Shown here in pieces: positions 17,209 through 25,649 of a DNA stretch of 64,000 nt. Positions within the stretch are counted from its first letter, which is position 1; each line of letters starts with the position of its first letter. The notes below the pieces were generated by a model. It was given only the letters and a program-made list of their open reading frames with translations, made no database searches and was not told the origin of the DNA. The position numbers and the translations under genes are program-made. The DNA is from Bacteroidales bacterium (lineage in GTDB: Bacteria > Bacteroidota > Bacteroidia > Bacteroidales > UBA932): assembly GCA_020026275.1 (NCBI GenBank), contig JAHHQQ010000003.1, forward strand, positions 1 to 64,000, written 5' to 3'.

Positions 17209-18798
17209 TTAGAAACCGGGGAATGCGAAGAACAGGGTCGGCAGCAGCAGGAGGAATCCGACGAGGACCAGGGTGAGGATGAATTTCCAGACCCATTTGA
17301 ACCAGACGGTATACGGAATGTGCGCTACGGACAGGACGGCGAGCAGTACGCCGGAGCAAGGCGTGATCATGTTGGTGAAACCGTCACCGAACTGGAATGC
17401 CAGCACCGTCGCCTGACGGGAAACACCGATGAGATCGGAGAAGGGTGCCATGATGGGCATGGTGATGGCGGCTTTGGCAGAGGCGGACGGTATGAACAGA
17501 TTGATGAGGGTCTGGATGCCGTACATCGCTCCCAGAGATCCGGCAGGACCGGTCTCCCCCAGCGAAGTTGCCATGGCATGGAGCAAGGTGTCGAGAATCT
17601 TGCCGTCTTTCAGGATGATGACGATTCCGGCGGCAAAGCCGATGACCAGCGCTGCGGAGAAAATATCCTTGGCTCCCTCTACAAATTTTTTCGCAATCTC
17701 GTCTGCACTGTAGCCGGAGGCGATTCCGGCAGCGATAGCCAGTGCCATGAAGAGAGCAGAAATCTCACCGATATACCAACCGAATCCCATTACACCTGTA
17801 ATCAGGAAGAAAATGGTGAAAAGCAGCATGTCCAGGATGAAAAGCCGGGTCGATTTGCGGAGCGTCAAAATGGCGGACAGCAGATAGAGGGCGGATTCTG
17901 ACCAGAGCAGCCATGGAGCATGAAAGGTGGCGGTACCGATGGTGATGGTGCAGTCTTTTGCGTAGGAAAAGCAGAAGAAAAGGAGAGCCAGAACGGTCAG
18001 AATACAGGTAAAAATAGCTGAACGTTTATGTTTCTTATCCTGTATATCACCATATTGCATATTTTCTTCACTCGCCTGCTCCAATCTGAGCCTTTGGTCG
18101 GTTTCGTACATGGGAGAAAGTTCTGGATGTCGTTTGACACGATGGGCATACCACAGGACGAAGACGATGGCCAGACTCATGAGGACGATCCAGCAGAGGG
18201 TCCGGTATTCGATGCCGGAAAACAAAGGGAGGTCCGATAGATTTTGTGCGATACCGATGGTGAACGGATTGAGCATTGCCCCGGCAAAACCGACATGGGC
18301 TGCCACATAGACCATGCAGACACCGACAATGGAATCGTAGCCAAGTGAGATGGCAAGCGGAATGACGATTGCGGTGAAGGCGATGGTTTCCTCACTCATG
18401 CCGAAGATGGCACCGAAAGCTCCAAAAAGCAGCATGGTAAGGACAATGATGAGATTGCCTGCTCCAAGTTTTCCAACCAGACCATACGATTCCATGCGTT
18501 GGGTGCTGGCAATGAATTTCATGATGCCAGCATCGACAGCCCGGGTGCTGTTCACAACCCAAAATGCACCACCGATGATGAGCACGAAGACAATGATGGA
18601 AGCCTGCTGGCTGAATCCTTCCGACAGGGCAGAAAAGACTTGCCATGTCTGGGGTATGGATCTTGTTGCAGCATAGGTCATTTCCCCGGAGGGTGATTCA
18701 ATATACTGCCCTCCCGGGACAAACCAGGTGGCAATGGCACAGAACAAAATGACCGTGAATATGATGACATATGTGTCAGGGACTTTGAATTTTTCCAT
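17209..18798 (-). CDS. YfcC-family transporter (basic amino acid/C4-dicarboxylate type)
   Basis: A roughly 529-residue inner-membrane transporter with about twelve spans. The N-terminus MEKFKVPDTYVIIFTV and the early WFVPGGQY are typical of YfcC proteins. I chose the ATG at 18798 because a -7 box (18817-18824) lies just upstream; a longer frame to 18882 would start before the promoter. Members are annotated as arginine/ornithine or dicarboxylate carriers, mostly without experiment. The lysO gene follows after 18 bp, which favours a basic amino acid substrate. Confidence 0.82.
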   Translation of the reverse strand: MEKFKVPDTYVIIFTVILFCAIATWFVPGGQYIESPSGEMTYAATRSIPQTWQVFSALSEGFSQQASIIVFVLIIGGAFWVVNSTRAVDAGIMKFIASTQRMESYGLVGKLGAGNLIIVLTMLLFGAFGAIFGMSEETIAFTAIVIPLAISLGYDSIVGVCMVYVAAHVGFAGAMLNPFTIGIAQNLSDLPLFSGIEYRTLCWIVLMSLAIVFVLWYAHRVKRHPELSPMYETDQRLRLEQASEENMQYGDIQDKKHKRSAIFTCILTVLALLFFCFSYAKDCTITIGTATFHAPWLLWSESALYLLSAILTLRKSTRLFILDMLLFTIFFLITGVMGFGWYIGEISALFMALAIAAGIASGYSADEIAKKFVEGAKDIFSAALVIGFAAGIVIILKDGKILDTLLHAMATSLGETGPAGSLGAMYGIQTLINLFIPSASAKAAITMPIMAPFSDLIGVSRQATVLAFQFGDGFTNMITPCSGVLLAVLSVAHIPYTVWFKWVWKFILTLVLVGFLLLLPTLFFAFPGF

Positions 18799-18816
18799 TT
18801 CTTTGGCATAAAGGAA

Positions 18817-18824
18817 CAAATGTA
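18817..18824 (-). promoter_or_regulatory. -7 box for the yfcC-lysO operon
   Basis: TACATTTG on the minus strand matches TAnnTTTG, 18 bp upstream of the chosen start. It supports the ATG at 18798. The -33 element is weak. Confidence 0.5.
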
Positions 18825-18932
18825 CAATTTTCTGTTGCATTTTCCAGTAGAAGAGGTTAGAATTTATCCGTCTGTCTGTCATTTTTCTACCGCATTTTTG
18901 TTAGAAAGTTATGGTCTTTCTGGTCGGCAAAA

Positions 18933-18962
18933 TTTGCATTTAGGTGGAATTCACTATATTTG
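18933..18962 (+). promoter_or_regulatory. Bacteroides-type promoter of the acyl-CoA synthetase gene
   Basis: TTTG (18933-18936), 18 bp, then TATATTTG (18955-18962) followed by C. This is a near-ideal -33/-7 pair. Transcription should start near 18969, giving a leader of about 37 bases. Confidence 0.75.
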
Positions 18963-19005
18963 CAATCGAAAAAATTGATAAAAACATCAAAAACATTATT
19001 CAATT

Positions 19006-20670
19006 ATGATGGAGTTTAGATCAGTAAACAAAATTTTTCAGGAACGTTTCATTGAAAATTGGGACCGTCCTGCTTTGTCTAATTATAAAGGATCTACCCT
19101 TTATTATAAAGATGTAGCCGAGCATATTGCCAAATTGCATATTTTCTTTGAAAAATGTGGAGTGGAAGTTGGTGACAGAATTGCTCTTTGTTCAAGAAAC
19201 CAGGCCAATTGGGCTGTCATTTTTCTGGCAGCGACCACTTATGGTGCAGTTCCTGTTCCACTTCTTCATGAATTCAAGCCGGCCAATATCCATCATCTGG
19301 TCAATCATTCTGAATCCAAGATTCTTTTTGTAGGTGATGGTATTTGGGATGGACTTTCCGAATCTGAAATGCCAGATCTCAAAGCCATCGTCATGATAAA
19401 TGACTTCAATATTCTCTATACAAAAGATCCTAAGATCGCCGAAACGAGAGATCATTTGAATGAATTGTTTGGAAAGAAATATCCGAAAGAGTTTGACCAG
19501 TCTTGCCTGAATTATCACGAGGACACCGCAGATGAACTCTGTATGATCAACTATACTTCCGGTACTTCCGGTTTCTCCAAAGGTGTGATGATTCCTTATC
19601 GTGCCGTTTTTTCCAACATCACTTTTGCATGGAATGTGCTTCCTTTGGTCAACAACCAGTCTCAGATCGTTTCTATGCTGCCGATGGCGCATATGTATGG
19701 TCTGATGTTTGAGGTCTTGTTTGAATTGTCAGTAGGTGCACATATCCATTTCTTGACCAGACTGCCGAGTCCGAAGATTATTCTCCAGGCACTTGCCGAT
19801 GTCAAGCCAGATCTGGTTATTGCCGTACCTCTCATCATTGAGAAAGTATACAAGAGCAAGTTGAAGCCAATCATTGAGAAGGAAGGCATCAAGTTCATGT
19901 TAAAATTGCCTGTATTGAACCAGGTAGTCGTCAAGAAGATTCGAGAGGAACTCGTATCTGCATTCGGCGGACATTTCTATGAAGTGATTGTTGGTGGGGC
20001 TGCCTTCAATAAAGAGGTGGAAAGTTTCCTCAAGCAGATTGACTTCCCGATTACTGTCGGATACGGCATGACTGAGTGTGCGCCGATTTTGGCTTATGAT
20101 GACTGGAAGACCAACCAGCTCTACTCTTGTGGGAAAGTGGCTCCTAATATGGAAATCAAGATTGTGTCCGAGGATCCAGAGAATGTGCCTGGCGAAGTTC
20201 TTGTAAAAGGTATGAATGTTTTCCTCGGCTACTACAAGAATGAAGAGGCTACCAAAGAGGTCTTTACGGAAGACGGCTGGTTCCGTACCGGCGATATCGG
20301 TGTAATGGACAAGAACGGGTATCTTTATCTTCGTGGAAGGTCCAAGTGCATGATTCTCGGTCCTTCCGGCCAGAATATTTATCCGGAGGAGATTGAAAAT
20401 ACCATCAACGCCATGCAGTATGTCGTGGAGTCCCTTATCATTGAAGACAACGGTTCTTTGATTGCTTTAATTTATCCAGATTTCCAGATGGCTGAAAAAG
20501 ATGGGCTTTCTTCTGTCGATCTGGAGAAGTTCTTGCGTGGCCTGATTGAAGATCTGAACAAGAATCTGCCGAATTATTCCCGTATCAAGGATTTGGAATT
20601 GATGCCGGAAGACTTTGAAAGAACTCCCAAGAAATCCATCAAACGTTATCTCTATCAGAGAAACAAATAA
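19006..20670 (+). CDS. Long-chain fatty acid-CoA ligase (AMP-binding enzyme)
   Basis: A 554-residue cytoplasmic or membrane-associated adenylate-forming enzyme that activates a fatty acid to acyl-AMP and then acyl-CoA. The core motifs are in order: P-loop YTSGTSGFSKGV near 185, YGMTE near 351, GWFRTGDIG near 424, and the catalytic lysine region RTPKKSIKRY at the C-terminus. The first of two adjacent ATGs is at 19006. It has a strong promoter upstream and a terminator 20 bp downstream, so it is monocistronic. The relation to FadD-like enzymes is clear; chain-length preference is not. Confidence 0.9.
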   Translation: MMEFRSVNKIFQERFIENWDRPALSNYKGSTLYYKDVAEHIAKLHIFFEKCGVEVGDRIALCSRNQANWAVIFLAATTYGAVPVPLLHEFKPANIHHLVNHSESKILFVGDGIWDGLSESEMPDLKAIVMINDFNILYTKDPKIAETRDHLNELFGKKYPKEFDQSCLNYHEDTADELCMINYTSGTSGFSKGVMIPYRAVFSNITFAWNVLPLVNNQSQIVSMLPMAHMYGLMFEVLFELSVGAHIHFLTRLPSPKIILQALADVKPDLVIAVPLIIEKVYKSKLKPIIEKEGIKFMLKLPVLNQVVVKKIREELVSAFGGHFYEVIVGGAAFNKEVESFLKQIDFPITVGYGMTECAPILAYDDWKTNQLYSCGKVAPNMEIKIVSEDPENVPGEVLVKGMNVFLGYYKNEEATKEVFTEDGWFRTGDIGVMDKNGYLYLRGRSKCMILGPSGQNIYPEEIENTINAMQYVVESLIIEDNGSLIALIYPDFQMAEKDGLSSVDLEKFLRGLIEDLNKNLPNYSRIKDLELMPEDFERTPKKSIKRYLYQRNK

Positions 20671-20689
20671 GATTTCTTTGTCCATGACG

Positions 20690-20721
20690 AAAGGGTGTGC
20701 ACAAAAAAGCACGCCCTTTTT
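20690..20721 (+). terminator. Terminator of the acyl-CoA synthetase gene
   Basis: AAAGGGTGTGC (20690-20700) pairs with GCACGCCCTTT (20709-20719) with one G-U pair, followed by T. The right arm GCACGCC is shared with the opposing terminator at 20703-20740. Confidence 0.8.
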
Positions 20722-20740
20722 CATATCAGCAGGCGTGCTC
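20703..20740 (-). terminator. Terminator of the PiT transporter gene, interlocked with the opposing one
   Basis: On the minus strand GCACGCC (20732-20738) pairs with GGCGTGC (20709-20715), followed directly by six T (20703-20708). It uses the same arm as the plus-strand terminator, so each direction of transcription folds a different hairpin. Confidence 0.75.
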
Positions 20741-20760
20741 TGATCATATTGTTATGGTAC

Positions 20761-23037
20761 TCAACTATTTGTTTGCTGAAATACGTCTTGTTGCAGTTTG
20801 CTCGGCTCCTGGAATTTTCTGGAAGAACGGATAAACTGTTTCATGTGGATTGCCATGGTCTCGGATTCTTGGAGAATGTTCAGATAGAGGTAGGCAGTAT
20901 TGATATTGATTTTATCTGCCTGGATATCTTTAGTCAGAGCTTTTCTCTTCTCTGAAAAGTCTGACTGGAGCTGTTTGAACTTGTCCTCGAACACTCTCAT
21001 GTGCTCATATCCGAAGACCTCACAAGCCAAGGCAACTTCTTTGAGGGTGCTGTCCAGCAGATCCCGTTCTTTTCGGAAGTCTTCCGCATAGGATTCCGGC
21101 AGCGGAGTGAAGTTGTTGTCGATATGTTCCAGAGCCGGTTCGCACATACGGCGGACGGAGTAATACATCTGCTCCAAATCATTGAAGGAGGAGAAGAACC
21201 AAGCACTTCTGGTCATTGCGGTCTCCTGATCCATCTTGCGGATGCAGATGGTTTCTTTTCTCCGGATGTTCTTCATCTTGTCCTTGATTTCCCTGAGATA
21301 AGTATCAGATTTGCGGAGCAGTTTCACATTGTCATCCAGGACACCATCGGTAATGTACCGATAATTTTCAGAGATGGTTCTCAGAATCTGCGTCTCGTTC
21401 ATGCTGATGTACTTGCTGATGTTTTTCCAAACAGTCTTGTTGTCTTCAGCTTTGAGTACAGCTCTGAAATTTTCGTCGCCACTTTCACTGGTCTCTTTCT
21501 CCTTGAATTTGATATTGCTATGAATCATGACAGCCAGTCCTGTGACAACAATGATTGCCGCGGCGACCATACCACCCCAATGCATAAGCAGAGCAATGAT
21601 GAAGGTGCTGATGAAAGCGACTCCGGCTGTGATGAACCAGCCACCGATGACAGACAGTACGCCTGTTACTCTGAAGACTGCACTCTCCCGGCTCCATGCC
21701 CTGTCCGCCAGAGAACTGGACATGGCTATCATGAATGTGACATAGGTGGTGGAAAGCGGAAGCTTGAAGGAGGTGCCTAAGGCAATGAGCAGGGAGGCCA
21801 TCACAAGATTGACAGAAGCTCTCACCAGGTCATAGGCGGCTCCGTCTTCGACTTCTACGAGAGTCTTGTCAAATCGGGTGTTCACCCAATTGATGACAGG
21901 TTGTGGAGTGACAGTGACAAAGAAGGTACCTAGCTTGTTGCCGAATCGGACGATACTTCTGGCAGCTTTGGAGGAACCGAATCGCTCTTCGCCTTCTTCT
22001 TGTTTGGCCAGGTTGATTTCTGTCTTGGAGACATTCTGTGCTTTCTTGGAAGTTGCCAGGGCGAGAACCATAATTGTTCCAGCAAAGAACAGATAAATGA
22101 AAGGAGTGGAGGCAGACTCGTTCAGAGAATCCATGATATAGGTTCCCGGTTCCGGTGCACCGGCAGCTTTCCAGTCAGCAAAGGAAGAAATTCCGGAAAG
22201 TGGCACTCCGATAAAATTGATGAGGTCATTGCCGGCAAACGCTGTTGCCAGAGAGAAGGTTCCCAGAAGCACTATCACCTTGAAGACGTTCACTTTGCAA
22301 AAATAGAGGAGCTGCATGATGGCGGTGGTCACAGCAAAACAGATTCCCAGAATGGCAAGCGTATGCTCATCAATCCAGTTCACGATTTCAGGGGTCATGA
22401 AAGCCATGTGCTTGATGCCCTTGAAAAGCATGAAGTAGACGATGCTGGTGGTCGCGATTCCGCCGAAAATTCCGATTTTCCATTTCAACTTGGGCGAATA
22501 GTGGAAGGTAAAGATGATACGGGCGATATATTGGACCGCAAAGCCGACAATGAATGCAATTGCAACAGAAGCGAAGATGGCAATGATCATGGACAATGCC
22601 TGTGAAGTGTTCATGTAATCTGAGATGCCCAGTCCGGAATTGTTACCCATCTTGATGAGGGAAAAGGCAAATGAGGCGCCCAAGAGTTCAAATACCATGG
22701 AAACGGTCGTGGAAGTCGGCATTCCCAGAGAGTTGAAAGTATCCAGCAGGATGATGTCAGTCGCCATGACGGCCAGGAAGATGAACATCACTTCCCGGAA
22801 CGAAAACTGTTCTGGTCGGAATACACCATGACGGGCGATGTCCATCATGCCATCGCTCATGACAGCACCGCAGAATACACCGACCGCAGCAACAATGACG
22901 ATAGTGCGGAATTTGGCGGCCTTGGCTCCCAAAGCGGAGTTCATGAAATTGACGGCATCATTGCTGACACCTACCCAGAGGTCCGATATGGCCAGGACGA
23001 CCAAAAAGATTACGAAACTGAAATAAATCCATTCCAT
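20761..23037 (-). CDS. PiT-family inorganic phosphate transporter with a PhoU-like C-terminal domain
   Basis: A 758-residue protein. The membrane part (about 1-520) carries both inverted PiT repeats: VSNDAVNFMNSALGAKAAK near residue 24 with GMPTSTTVSMVFELLG, and KLPLSTTYVTFMIAMSSSLADRAW near 420. The C-terminal 220 residues are a charged helical tail resembling PhoU (LRKSDTYLREIKDKMKNIRRK). PiT carriers import phosphate with cations; a fused PhoU-like part would link transport to regulation. The gene is divergent from the PhoB/PhoR-type genes. Its promoter has an 11-bp direct-repeat array like a Pho box, so induction under phosphate limitation is likely. Confidence 0.92.
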   Translation of the reverse strand: MEWIYFSFVIFLVVLAISDLWVGVSNDAVNFMNSALGAKAAKFRTIVIVAAVGVFCGAVMSDGMMDIARHGVFRPEQFSFREVMFIFLAVMATDIILLDTFNSLGMPTSTTVSMVFELLGASFAFSLIKMGNNSGLGISDYMNTSQALSMIIAIFASVAIAFIVGFAVQYIARIIFTFHYSPKLKWKIGIFGGIATTSIVYFMLFKGIKHMAFMTPEIVNWIDEHTLAILGICFAVTTAIMQLLYFCKVNVFKVIVLLGTFSLATAFAGNDLINFIGVPLSGISSFADWKAAGAPEPGTYIMDSLNESASTPFIYLFFAGTIMVLALATSKKAQNVSKTEINLAKQEEGEERFGSSKAARSIVRFGNKLGTFFVTVTPQPVINWVNTRFDKTLVEVEDGAAYDLVRASVNLVMASLLIALGTSFKLPLSTTYVTFMIAMSSSLADRAWSRESAVFRVTGVLSVIGGWFITAGVAFISTFIIALLMHWGGMVAAAIIVVTGLAVMIHSNIKFKEKETSESGDENFRAVLKAEDNKTVWKNISKYISMNETQILRTISENYRYITDGVLDDNVKLLRKSDTYLREIKDKMKNIRRKETICIRKMDQETAMTRSAWFFSSFNDLEQMYYSVRRMCEPALEHIDNNFTPLPESYAEDFRKERDLLDSTLKEVALACEVFGYEHMRVFEDKFKQLQSDFSEKRKALTKDIQADKININTAYLYLNILQESETMAIHMKQFIRSSRKFQEPSKLQQDVFQQTNS

Positions 23038-23065
23038 AGTTTTAAAATACGTTTTCTTACAGTTG

Positions 23066-23073
23066 CAAAAGTA
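23066..23073 (-). promoter_or_regulatory. -7 box of the phosphate transporter gene
   Basis: TACTTTTG followed by CA on the minus strand matches TAnnTTTG, 28 bp upstream of the ATG. No -33 box is present; the repeat array sits in its place. Confidence 0.65.
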
Positions 23074-23081
23074 GAATCTTA

Positions 23082-23125
23082 TTGTTAGTCCATGATTACA
23101 GAATTGTTAAGATATTGTTACAGTG
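23082..23125 (-). promoter_or_regulatory. Pho-box-like array of four 11-bp direct repeats
   Basis: On the plus strand TTGTTA occurs at 23082, 23104 and 23115, and a variant TGATTA at 23093, giving four units at exact 11-bp steps. Read on the minus strand the units are CTGTAAC, TCTTAAC, CTGTAAT and GACTAAC, each followed by four mostly AT bases. E. coli PhoB half-sites (CTGTCAT plus four AT-rich bases, 11-bp repeat) have the same design. The array ends 8 bp from the -7 box, replacing the -33 element, as expected for PhoB-type activation. Confidence 0.7.
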
Positions 23126-23294
23126 TGCGTGATATGTGTACTTCAGCGGAGAATCTACGGCCAGATTAATCATTGTCGTTTTTCCATTTCCAGAAAAAAT
23201 AATTAACTTCGCCAAAGGATTTTACAGAGTCGCATTTGTCCAGATTCGGAAAGAGGATTCCTTCTGTTTGAGTAATTGAATCAGAAATAGCATT

Positions 23295-23975
23295 ATGGCA
23301 GACAAGATATTAATTGTAGATGATGAAACGGATATTTGTGAGATTCTCCAGTTTAACCTGGAGAATGCCGGATATGAGACTCTCTGCGCATCCTCTTCTG
23401 AACAGGCCCTTGAAATGATGGACTCTAGTATCAGCCTTATCCTTTTGGATGTCATGATGTCCGGGATTTCCGGTTTCAAGATGGCGGATATCTTGAGAAA
23501 GGAAAGAGGAAATGATGTTCCCATCATCTTCTTGACTGCACGGAATGCTGAAAATGATCTGTTGACCGGATTTTCCGCTGGTGGAGACGATTACATCTGC
23601 AAGCCTTTTTCCATCCACGAAGTGATCGCCCGCATTAAAGCAGTCCTTCGCCGCAGGCCTCATCTTGTTCAGGAAAGCCATACCATTCAGGAAGGAGATA
23701 TCAAGATTGACTCCGATACAAAAATCGTCTACGTCAAGGGAGAGGCGGTCACCTTGTCAAAAAAGGAATTTGAAGTTTTCAAGCTGTTGGCTTCCAATCC
23801 CGGCAAGGTTTTTTCCCGTGAGGAAATCATTGACGAATTGTGGAAAGATGCTCCTTATGTCGTGGACAGGACGATTGATGTACACATCGCCCGGATTCGC
23901 TCCAAAATTGGAAACTGCAAGAATTACATAACGAACCGTTCCGGATACGGATATTGCTTCAAGGTGGTAGAATGA
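23295..23975 (+). CDS. OmpR/PhoB-family response regulator
   Basis: A 226-residue regulator with a receiver domain (D9/D10, phospho-acceptor D52 in LLLDVMM, T81, K103) and a winged-helix DNA-binding domain (LSKKEFEVFKLLASNPGKVFSREEI ... YVVDRTIDVHIARIRSKIG). Its stop overlaps the kinase start (ATGATGA), a strong sign of a matched pair. The divergent phosphate transporter and its 11-bp repeat array point to a PhoB role. Confidence 0.88.
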   Translation: MADKILIVDDETDICEILQFNLENAGYETLCASSSEQALEMMDSSISLILLDVMMSGISGFKMADILRKERGNDVPIIFLTARNAENDLLTGFSAGGDDYICKPFSIHEVIARIKAVLRRRPHLVQESHTIQEGDIKIDSDTKIVYVKGEAVTLSKKEFEVFKLLASNPGKVFSREEIIDELWKDAPYVVDRTIDVHIARIRSKIGNCKNYITNRSGYGYCFKVVE

Positions 23976-25537
23976 TGAAAAAAATCCGGTATACATACAG
24001 ACAGAAACTGCTGATCTGCATCTCCAGCATCTTTGTTTTCTTTGCATCCGTCCTGGTGGTGTTGCAGATTATGGAGGATCGCAATACCAAGAAGTTTGCC
24101 CTCGCCTCCAGACTGGATTCCTATGTCAGGGTGATTTCCCGCAGCCAGAATCTGAATGAGGATTTGGCGGACATTTTACCGGAAGAGCTGAGGACGACTA
24201 TCATTGACAAGGAAGGAAATGTCATCTACGAAAGCAGTGATCTGGATGAATCCGGACAGAATCATCTTTTACGGCCAGAGGTCCAAGCCGCTTTGCATAA
24301 CGGAAACGGATATAGCATTCGTCATTCCGACACGGCCGATTGCCTGTATTTTTACTATGCCCGTACTTCCGGGAATCGAATTATTCGGGTAGCTCTCCCC
24401 TATGACAAAACCGTGAAGCAATTCTTCAAACCACATAACATATTTGTTTTTCTCGTTGCTTCTCTGATACTTGTCAGCGTAATTGTTCTCATTCTCCTCT
24501 CTGGCTATCTGGGCAAGGGGGTTACCAATCTTCTGAAGCTCCATATCCAGAACAGTGAAAAAGGCGTGGCTGTCTTTTCTCCTGGAAAGAACTTGGAATA
24601 TGCCAATTCCAAGTTTGTCCAATATGTAAACATCATATTGGGAGCCGCGACCAAAGATTTAAGTATTATTTGGGGAAATTCACATTTTGCTCCGCTTTGT
24701 TCCTATTTGGAATCATCCCAGCCGGGAATGCAACAGTCCCCTTTCTCCTACATTGTCGATTCTTCCGGAAAAAAGTTCCGGATTCAGGTCCTGGTCTATC
24801 CTGACATGGGGTTTGAGGTAGGTATTGTAGATATTACTGAAATTCAGAAAAACAGCATTCTCAAGCAACAAATGACCAGCAATATTTCCCACGAGCTCAG
24901 AACCCCGGTTACAAGCATCCGTGGATTTCTGGAGACTATCATTTCCTGTCCGGACATGCCGGATGAGAAGAAGCAGGTATTCATAGTGAAGGCTTACAAT
25001 CAGACCATCCGCCTGTCTGACTTGATTCGCGACATGGCACTGATCAGCAAGATTGAAGAATCCCATGACCAGTTGAAGAAGGAACTGGTAAATTTAAGGA
25101 CATTGAGCGAGGAAATATTCGTTGAATTCCATGAGTCTGTCCAAGAAAAGCACATTGTGGTCGAAAATTGCTTGGAGGCTCATCTTGAATTGGTCGCCAA
25201 CAAAACTTTGCTCTATGCCGTTCTCCGAAATCTGGTAGAAAACAGTATCAAATATGCAGGCGAAAATGTTACCCTTCATCTTGAATGTTATTCGGAACAG
25301 GACGAGTACCTGCATTTCACCTATTACGATACAGGTACAGGTGTTCCAGAGGATCATCTGGTGAAAATATTTGAGCGCTTCCACCGTATTTCCGAAGGAA
25401 GAACCCGAGATGGCGGAGGATCCGGACTGGGACTTTCCATCGTACGCAATGCCATTGCTTTCCATGGAGGTGAGATTACGGCACGCAACCGGGAAGACGG
25501 AGGACTGCAGTTCTTCTTTACTCTGAAGAAAAGTTGA
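23972..25537 (+). CDS. PhoR-like sensor histidine kinase
   Basis: A 521-residue inner-membrane kinase. TM1 (about 12-32) and TM2 (about 156-178) flank a periplasmic domain of roughly 120 residues, followed by a PAS-like segment (about 195-290), a HisKA domain with H307 in ISHELRTP, and an HATPase domain with the N-box NLVENSIKYA and DGGGSGLGLSI. The ATG at 23972 overlaps the regulator stop by four bases; a longer frame starting at 23954 is unlikely. The layout fits Bacteroidota PhoR. It should phosphorylate the upstream regulator. Confidence 0.88.
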   Translation: MMKKIRYTYRQKLLICISSIFVFFASVLVVLQIMEDRNTKKFALASRLDSYVRVISRSQNLNEDLADILPEELRTTIIDKEGNVIYESSDLDESGQNHLLRPEVQAALHNGNGYSIRHSDTADCLYFYYARTSGNRIIRVALPYDKTVKQFFKPHNIFVFLVASLILVSVIVLILLSGYLGKGVTNLLKLHIQNSEKGVAVFSPGKNLEYANSKFVQYVNIILGAATKDLSIIWGNSHFAPLCSYLESSQPGMQQSPFSYIVDSSGKKFRIQVLVYPDMGFEVGIVDITEIQKNSILKQQMTSNISHELRTPVTSIRGFLETIISCPDMPDEKKQVFIVKAYNQTIRLSDLIRDMALISKIEESHDQLKKELVNLRTLSEEIFVEFHESVQEKHIVVENCLEAHLELVANKTLLYAVLRNLVENSIKYAGENVTLHLECYSEQDEYLHFTYYDTGTGVPEDHLVKIFERFHRISEGRTRDGGGSGLGLSIVRNAIAFHGGEITARNREDGGLQFFFTLKKS

Positions 25538-25649
25538 TACAGGCTTTGTGAAGCGAATTGCGGAAAAATAAAAGATTAGTCATTCAACAGATTACATTGA
25601 AATGACAGGTTGCCTGCAGGATGGCGGCCAACCTGATTTAGAAAATTAT

